A stretch of 32,501 bases of DNA from a virus. Positions 28,994 through 32,501 of the stretch are shown here, in pieces. Both the position numbers and the translations under genes were made by a program. Within the stretch, counting starts at the first letter, position 1; each line of letters begins with the position of its first letter. Under the pieces are notes generated by a model. The model was not told the DNA's origin, ran no database searches, and saw only the letters and a program-made list of their open reading frames with translations. The stretch spans positions 1-32,501 of the IMG/VR virus record IMGVR_UViG_3300044972_001114, one strand, 5' to 3'.

Positions 28994-29875
28994 GCTGGCC
29001 TCCTCCTTGGTAGTCGTCGGGACAAAGGTATTGAGTCCGCCACCAGCCCCGACGAGGTCATGGTTGGACTTTGAACAAGTGATCTTCTCGCCCTTGCGGG
29101 TGAAATGGGTGTCCGGGAGAGGGCGGCGCGGGGTTTCACGCCCGAGCAACGCCACTTCGGATAGGTGGTTTGAGCCTGACCAGATCTCAGCCGACCGACG
29201 CGGGAAGGCGTTGGTAGCAATGAAGCGGTCGAAAATATCGCGGTTTACTTCCATGTCGCCCACAATGTACCCAATCCCATCGCGTTCTTCGTAGGAAATT
29301 GTGGGGAATCGACCGACAGCGGACTTCGGTTCCTTGCCATCCTTCTCGTGCATGATGACGAGGCGAGGGAACGAACCGCGAGCCATGTGCTTGCGCGTAC
29401 TAGCAACGATGTCCTTGAGGCGCTTGTTGTTGAAACGCTTCAGTTCCGGGTCAGCCTCGCCGTCGTCAATGGCTGGGTCAAACGCCATGAACAGTTCGAC
29501 GCGCTCAATCATGACCTTGTCGCCGTCTTCGGCGACTGTGTGAGATGTCTTTGCGTTCACGGTCTTCTCCTCTTTGCGGTCGAGTTCCTTGTCCTTGCGC
29601 TCCGCCCATGCCTTGCCAGCATCGCCGCCCCACAGGAGCCAAGCGATATAGCCAGCGGAATCCTTGCCCCATCCTTCGCCCTGCTTGTCAACCTCATGCC
29701 GAGCGAAGTAGGACACCATGCGGCGCACGGTTTCGGGTGACAGGTTCGCCCGGTTCTTGATGTCACGCGCCCGGGCTACGCCGATTTCTGTGCCACCGCG
29801 ACCATGCTTTTCCCGCAGCTCAAGGCCACGGGCAGCATTGGATGCCATTTCGGTGGTTGGCTTCAAGTCGATCAT
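28385..29875 (-). CDS. Capsid maturation protease with fused N-terminal domain and scaffold
   Basis: A 496-residue protein. Residues 1-95 form a small domain (ARARDIKNRANLSPETVRRM, then YIAWLLWGGDAGKAWAERK) that I know as an add-on in phage head proteins. Residues ~115-275 are protease-like: RLVIMHEKDGKEPKSAVGRF, YIVGDMEVNRDIFDRFIATN, FPRRSAEIWSGSNHLSEVAL and LLGRETPRRPLPDTHFTR, with His of VIMH and Ser of RRSAEIW as candidate catalytic residues. Residues 278-288 (GGGLNTFVPTT) match the capsid protein N-terminus. From 295 on it is the scaffold. The ATG overlaps the preceding stop as TAATG. The protease would cleave scaffold and head proteins during maturation. Confidence 0.75.
   Translation of the reverse strand: MIDLKPTTEMASNAARGLELREKHGRGGTEIGVARARDIKNRANLSPETVRRMVSYFARHEVDKQGEGWGKDSAGYIAWLLWGGDAGKAWAERKDKELDRKEEKTVNAKTSHTVAEDGDKVMIERVELFMAFDPAIDDGEADPELKRFNNKRLKDIVASTRKHMARGSFPRLVIMHEKDGKEPKSAVGRFPTISYEERDGIGYIVGDMEVNRDIFDRFIATNAFPRRSAEIWSGSNHLSEVALLGRETPRRPLPDTHFTRKGEKITCSKSNHDLVGAGGGLNTFVPTTTKEEASMASSDDMREELEAMKCAISELSDMMKKKFADDSDDKDEMAEDDDEMKDEMAEEDGQVHIDIESHDVEAGEDEDEAESVVASRSTYALRSENARLKSRFARLEAELKREKFEREVEIMEQEGYRIPDSQRAALVGQLQASRNPVELLESWRDLFARDPIGTKIDMSRAALPRGMDIGDVGSLVKQFAGKPEEFARAINSRMKG
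29012..29044 (-). other. Peptide motif shared with the capsid N-terminus
   Basis: This stretch encodes GGGLNTFVPTT; the capsid gene encodes GGGLNTYVPST at 27907-27939. The bases also agree in part. It lies directly upstream of the internal ribosome site for the scaffold. Confidence 0.7.
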
Positions 29876-31224
29876 TAGGCGGTTAGCCCTTGGATTTGAC
29901 CGTCACTTAGACGCGTTGGGAAGTATTTGATCTTGCGAATGGCGTTGTTGAGAACAACCGCCGTGTCGGTGATGCTTGTCCCGTTTGTCGACGGGCCGCC
30001 AATACTCAGGAACGTCGGAGCAACACTAAACGCTAGCGTCCCCGGCACAACTGTGCCGCCATTGAGGCACAGGCTTTGCACCGATCCGGAGTACGAGAAC
30101 GCGCCCTTGTTGATTGAATTGTCTACAGACGCGTTCGCGGTTTCGATAAACGCGGGAACCTTGTCAGCCAGTCGAAGCCGCGAGGTGGTCGCTGCTATGT
30201 ACTGGTGAAGGTGTTGGTTGGAAACGTCGCTCGTTGCAATGACGGTGCGTTGGGTAGTGGTTGGACTGCAACGACACCACTCGGTCACAAACGTACCCGT
30301 TGTCCCGCCTGTGTACCACGAGCTGAAGTTTGTCCCAGCGGCAATGATGGCGGTGTCGACGGCGCGGGTGACCGTACTCGCGCCCGTAAGAATTGTCGAG
30401 GATGCAACAGAACCTAGTTCAAGTTGTGCGCCCCAAATGTAGTTCTCGACTGCGGCCGATGTGTCTAAATTAGGGTACACGGCAAGTAGTACAGTTGAAC
30501 TTATAGAAGTAAATACAACCGACACTCGCACCCATCGATCACTTGGAACATTAGAGAATTGCGACCCAAAACCGGATGCATTATTTATTGTTACAGCGGG
30601 ATCGCTGCAACTACCGACAGTAGTTAATGGCGTACCACCAACATCAAAAGGAGCCAATCGGAAATATGTAGCGCCATTAGTGCCAGCGCGAAGCCACATA
30701 CTGTAGGTATATTGCTGCGATGTGGTTACTGTTGCGTATGTAAACAGCCGTACAAAAGTAGGGCCTGCATCTTTTGTAATACTTGTACCCGTAAGCGTCC
30801 CATTGTCGGGCCCGTTAATTCTTGCTATTGGAGTTCCTGAGGTTGCAAGTATTGAGTTGATATTGACTTTCGCACTTACACCCCACAGGTTAGCGTCATA
30901 ACAGTATTGACCCTGCTGACACAAATTCGTTGCTGGGGCTTCTAGTAGTAGCCCACGCGGAGTGCCAATAGATGTCTCAGAGAAGGTGAAGCGGGGCGCT
31001 TGCGGTTGCCCGCTTGGTACTGTCTCCACATAGCCAAGGCTATTGATGAACGTAGCCCGAGCGGTCGCGTCTGCGCGGCTAAACGTGATGCGCGGGTCAA
31101 TCGTTCCACCCATCGCCGTGAAGTCAAGGGACAACGTCGAGCCGTCGCCAGAGCGCGACATGAGTCGGCTGTCGTAAGACGAGCCGCTGATCCTTGACAT
31201 CCTTGGACGGTTCGCTCGATTCAT
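29875..31224 (-). CDS. Virion-surface protein with lectin-like beta sandwich (head or fibre)
   Basis: A 449-residue protein. The N-terminal part STLSLDFTAMGGTIDPRITF, SRADATARATFINSLGYVET then GTPRGLLLEAPATNL is a conserved entry sequence of phage virion proteins that precedes jelly-roll, carbohydrate-binding-like domains. The rest is beta-rich (LamG/CBM-like: YTYSMWLRAGTNGATYFRLA, DRWVRVSVVFTSIS, NYIWGAQLELGSVASSTIL) and ends RKIKYFPTRLSDGQIQGLTA. It probably binds glycans. The position inside the head operon, between F-like and protease genes, suggests a head fibre or decoration rather than a tail fibre. Translation is coupled to the protease (TAATG). Confidence 0.72.
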   Translation of the reverse strand: MNRANRPRMSRISGSSYDSRLMSRSGDGSTLSLDFTAMGGTIDPRITFSRADATARATFINSLGYVETVPSGQPQAPRFTFSETSIGTPRGLLLEAPATNLCQQGQYCYDANLWGVSAKVNINSILATSGTPIARINGPDNGTLTGTSITKDAGPTFVRLFTYATVTTSQQYTYSMWLRAGTNGATYFRLAPFDVGGTPLTTVGSCSDPAVTINNASGFGSQFSNVPSDRWVRVSVVFTSISSTVLLAVYPNLDTSAAVENYIWGAQLELGSVASSTILTGASTVTRAVDTAIIAAGTNFSSWYTGGTTGTFVTEWCRCSPTTTQRTVIATSDVSNQHLHQYIAATTSRLRLADKVPAFIETANASVDNSINKGAFSYSGSVQSLCLNGGTVVPGTLAFSVAPTFLSIGGPSTNGTSITDTAVVLNNAIRKIKYFPTRLSDGQIQGLTA

Positions 31225-32037
31225 TTACAGGTTAGCCCAGAAGGTTCCCATAGTTGGCGTGCCGCTCGACTTGAATTGCGCGGTGACGTAAGAAGCCCCG
31301 GCAACGTCAACCATCGCGTAGGCGGGTTCCACGTTTGCGCCTGCGGGCGAGTACAGGTTGGCGGCAGGGGTTCCGGCGACCTGCGTAATGCCCGAGAAGG
31401 TGCGCGTGTTGAGAGCGCCGTCCATCGTGTAGTTCGGGACGGTTCCGCTGGTGAAGGTCAGCGTGAAGTCTGCGAGGACGGTCGGCATATACCAAAAGCC
31501 CGTACCAGTCGTGCGCGTGTACTGCAATCCTGTCGGCGTGCCTGCGGTGGTGACGACTGCAGTTCCGCCGAGTGTCGCGGAGAGCTGGAAGGTCGTTGAG
31601 CCGTTCGTTGCAATGATGTAGTAGGTCGTTGGGCTGGTGTACCCGGTGATCGTTCCCGTTCCGCCGAGCGTTCCGGTAATGGTCACGGCCTGCCCGACTA
31701 CAAGGACGTTCGCGTTGCAGGTGAAGTTACCTGCGGTGTCTGCAATGGTGACACCCGCAAGCGTGCCAGCGGTGTCAAGGTACTTGCGCCAGCCGAGGAG
31801 CCGCATACCGATGGCGGTCTGCGCGGTGGTCGCCGCCACCATGAACGGCATGACGTACAGGAGCGAAGGGTTCGTCCCGCTCACCGATGCCGTGTTGATA
31901 TCCCACAGGAGGGCGCTTCCGGTCGCACTCGCCGGGGCGGCTTGCAGGAGAATCGCCTGCGCTGCGGTGTAGGTTGCAGGGACGGACGCGACCGATACCT
32001 TGCGGAAGTTCTCTTGGGCGGTGTTGATTACGGGCAT
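31225..32037 (-). CDS. Virion protein with inserted Ig-like/beta repeat domain
   Basis: A 270-residue protein from ATG 32037, which directly follows the TAA of the joint-spanning gene. The middle (about residues 102-175: GNFTCNANVLVVGQAVTITG, GYTSPTTYYIIATNGSTTFQ, then LSATLGGTAVVTTAGTPTGL) is a module I have met in many freshwater and marine phage virion proteins, inserted into unrelated hosts. The flanks (AIGMRLLGWRKYLDTA before, GFWYMPTVLADFTLTFTSGT after) look like one domain interrupted by it. A head fibre or decoration role is inferred from the module and the next gene. Confidence 0.7.
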   Translation of the reverse strand: MPVINTAQENFRKVSVASVPATYTAAQAILLQAAPASATGSALLWDINTASVSGTNPSLLYVMPFMVAATTAQTAIGMRLLGWRKYLDTAGTLAGVTIADTAGNFTCNANVLVVGQAVTITGTLGGTGTITGYTSPTTYYIIATNGSTTFQLSATLGGTAVVTTAGTPTGLQYTRTTGTGFWYMPTVLADFTLTFTSGTVPNYTMDGALNTRTFSGITQVAGTPAANLYSPAGANVEPAYAMVDVAGASYVTAQFKSSGTPTMGTFWANL

Positions 32038-32501
32038 TTACAGTTCTCCTCTGCGCTTCATGTCGAGCGCGATTGCGATCGCTTGGTCTTGTGGCTTGCC
32101 TTCTTTGATGAGGGTGGCTATTTTTTCGCCGACGGCTGGGTCAGCGGCGGACATGATCTTCAGCCCTGCCTTCTGCTCCTCGGTCTGATCGCGGGTCATG
32201 CGGGTCTTTGTGCCGGGGCGGGAGGACTTCATTTGTCCAAAGTCAATGGTGACAATCCCAATGTGCTGCGCTGGGCCGTCTTGATCTGCGGGATATTGAT
32301 TCTCGCGTGCTGTGATTGCCGATTCCGGAACGCCCATTTGCTTCATTGCTCCCTTGAGTTTGGAAACCATTTCAGTTGCCTTGCCCTTTTGGTCAATGAA
32401 CTCAACGTGTGCAACGCCGAAACGGCTTGACGCGCTGATATTGTCCGGCTTGAATCCAAACCGTGAAATCAAAGACCTCAATTTGGTTTCAATATCGCCA
32501 G
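32038..32501 (-). CDS. Motif-repeat protein spanning the joint, C-terminal part
   Basis: This is the continuation of the frame that starts at 582. It holds a segment (GVAHVEFIDQKGKATEMVSK, MKQMGVPESAITARENQ, HIGIVTIDFGQMKS) like a small alpha/beta domain, then the motif SRPGTKTR (32200-32223) and a C-terminal helical module (VGEKIATLIKEGKPQDQAIA, then RRGEL), similar to a module of the gene at 4924. A TTG at 32481 could be mistaken for its start, but the frame is open across the joint. The TAA is followed at once by the next ATG. Confidence 0.8.
   Translation of the reverse strand, partial: GDIETKLRSLISRFGFKPDNISASSRFGVAHVEFIDQKGKATEMVSKLKGAMKQMGVPESAITARENQYPADQDGPAQHIGIVTIDFGQMKSSRPGTKTRMTRDQTEEQKAGLKIMSAADPAVGEKIATLIKEGKPQDQAIAIALDMKRRGEL
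32200..32223 (-). repeat. RPGxKAK motif copy in joint-spanning gene, C-terminal
   Basis: It encodes SRPGTKTR; on the plus strand it reads gtgccggggcgggaggac. The same plus-strand string occurs around 3921-3938 in the other motif-repeat gene. Confidence 0.75.
32389..32501. repeat. Terminal direct repeat, right copy
   Basis: This is identical to bases 1-113. Removing one copy gives a circle of 32,388 bases with an intact gene across the joint. Confidence 0.97.

Noticed and set aside
32389-32481. TTG 32481 as start of the last minus-strand gene
   Set aside because: The frame is open across the joint to 582 and the upstream residues carry the motif repeat, so this TTG is internal.
1-32501. CRISPR array, tRNA or rRNA genes, insertion sequence, integrase
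   Set aside because: None seen. The 12-bp repeats at 8136-8183 have no spacers and are coding; no tRNA cloverleaf, transposase or tyrosine/serine recombinase motif was found. The 48-residue HTH protein lacks a recombinase domain.

Overview
The window looks like a complete small tailed-phage genome of siphovirus type, assembled as a circle. Its first 113 bases recur exactly as its last 113, so the unique length is about 32,388 bp. A minus-strand gene reads without a break across the joint, so the ends are an arbitrary cut in a circular or circularly permuted molecule. Composition is GC-rich, with GTG and TTG starts, GGAG-type ribosome binding sites and very frequent ATGA, TAATG and GTGA stop/start overlaps. 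The host is a bacterium I cannot identify. I see no integrase, tRNA, CRISPR or polymerase.

Layout. A divergent control region (8535-9006) separates two transcription units. The leftward (minus) unit is long and wraps through the joint. It starts with a DUF1376-type replication protein and three small genes (8534-6808), followed by a candidate small terminase and the large terminase. Next come two motif-repeat or unknown proteins, a Mu gp29-like portal and a Mu F-like head protein. The joint-spanning motif-repeat protein and two virion-surface-like proteins follow (32037-29875). The head genes continue with a protease that contains a nested scaffold gene, a decoration protein, the major capsid protein, a Mu gp36-like connector and a Mu gpG-like tail completion protein. 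The tail genes are the tail tube protein, a G/GT chaperone pair with a -1 slippery site, a tail terminator-like protein, a short tape measure and two large tail proteins, then a small protein and a pectate-lyase-type tailspike. The unit ends with small membrane proteins (probable lysis genes), a 44-cysteine protein and a zinc-ribbon-like protein.

The rightward (plus) unit, 9007-13949, holds about a dozen small early genes. They include a tandem paralogous pair, a winged-helix protein, a CsrA-like protein and a tiny HTH protein. It ends with a recombination cassette: RusA-type resolvase, ERF single-strand annealing protein and Gp157-like protein. A near-consensus sigma70 promoter lies between rusA and the ERF gene. 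The two units converge at 13949/13950, where their stop codons abut, and the rightward terminator lies inside the last leftward gene.

The main points for a second look are: a dispersed peptide/DNA repeat (core SRPGxKAK) that punctuates two proteins near the portal; a short peptide shared by the capsid protein N-terminus and the protease just upstream of its nested scaffold start; the clear -1 frameshift signal for the tail chaperone; the cysteine-rich late protein preceded by two tiny, translationally coupled membrane peptides; and the absence of any endolysin I can recognise.
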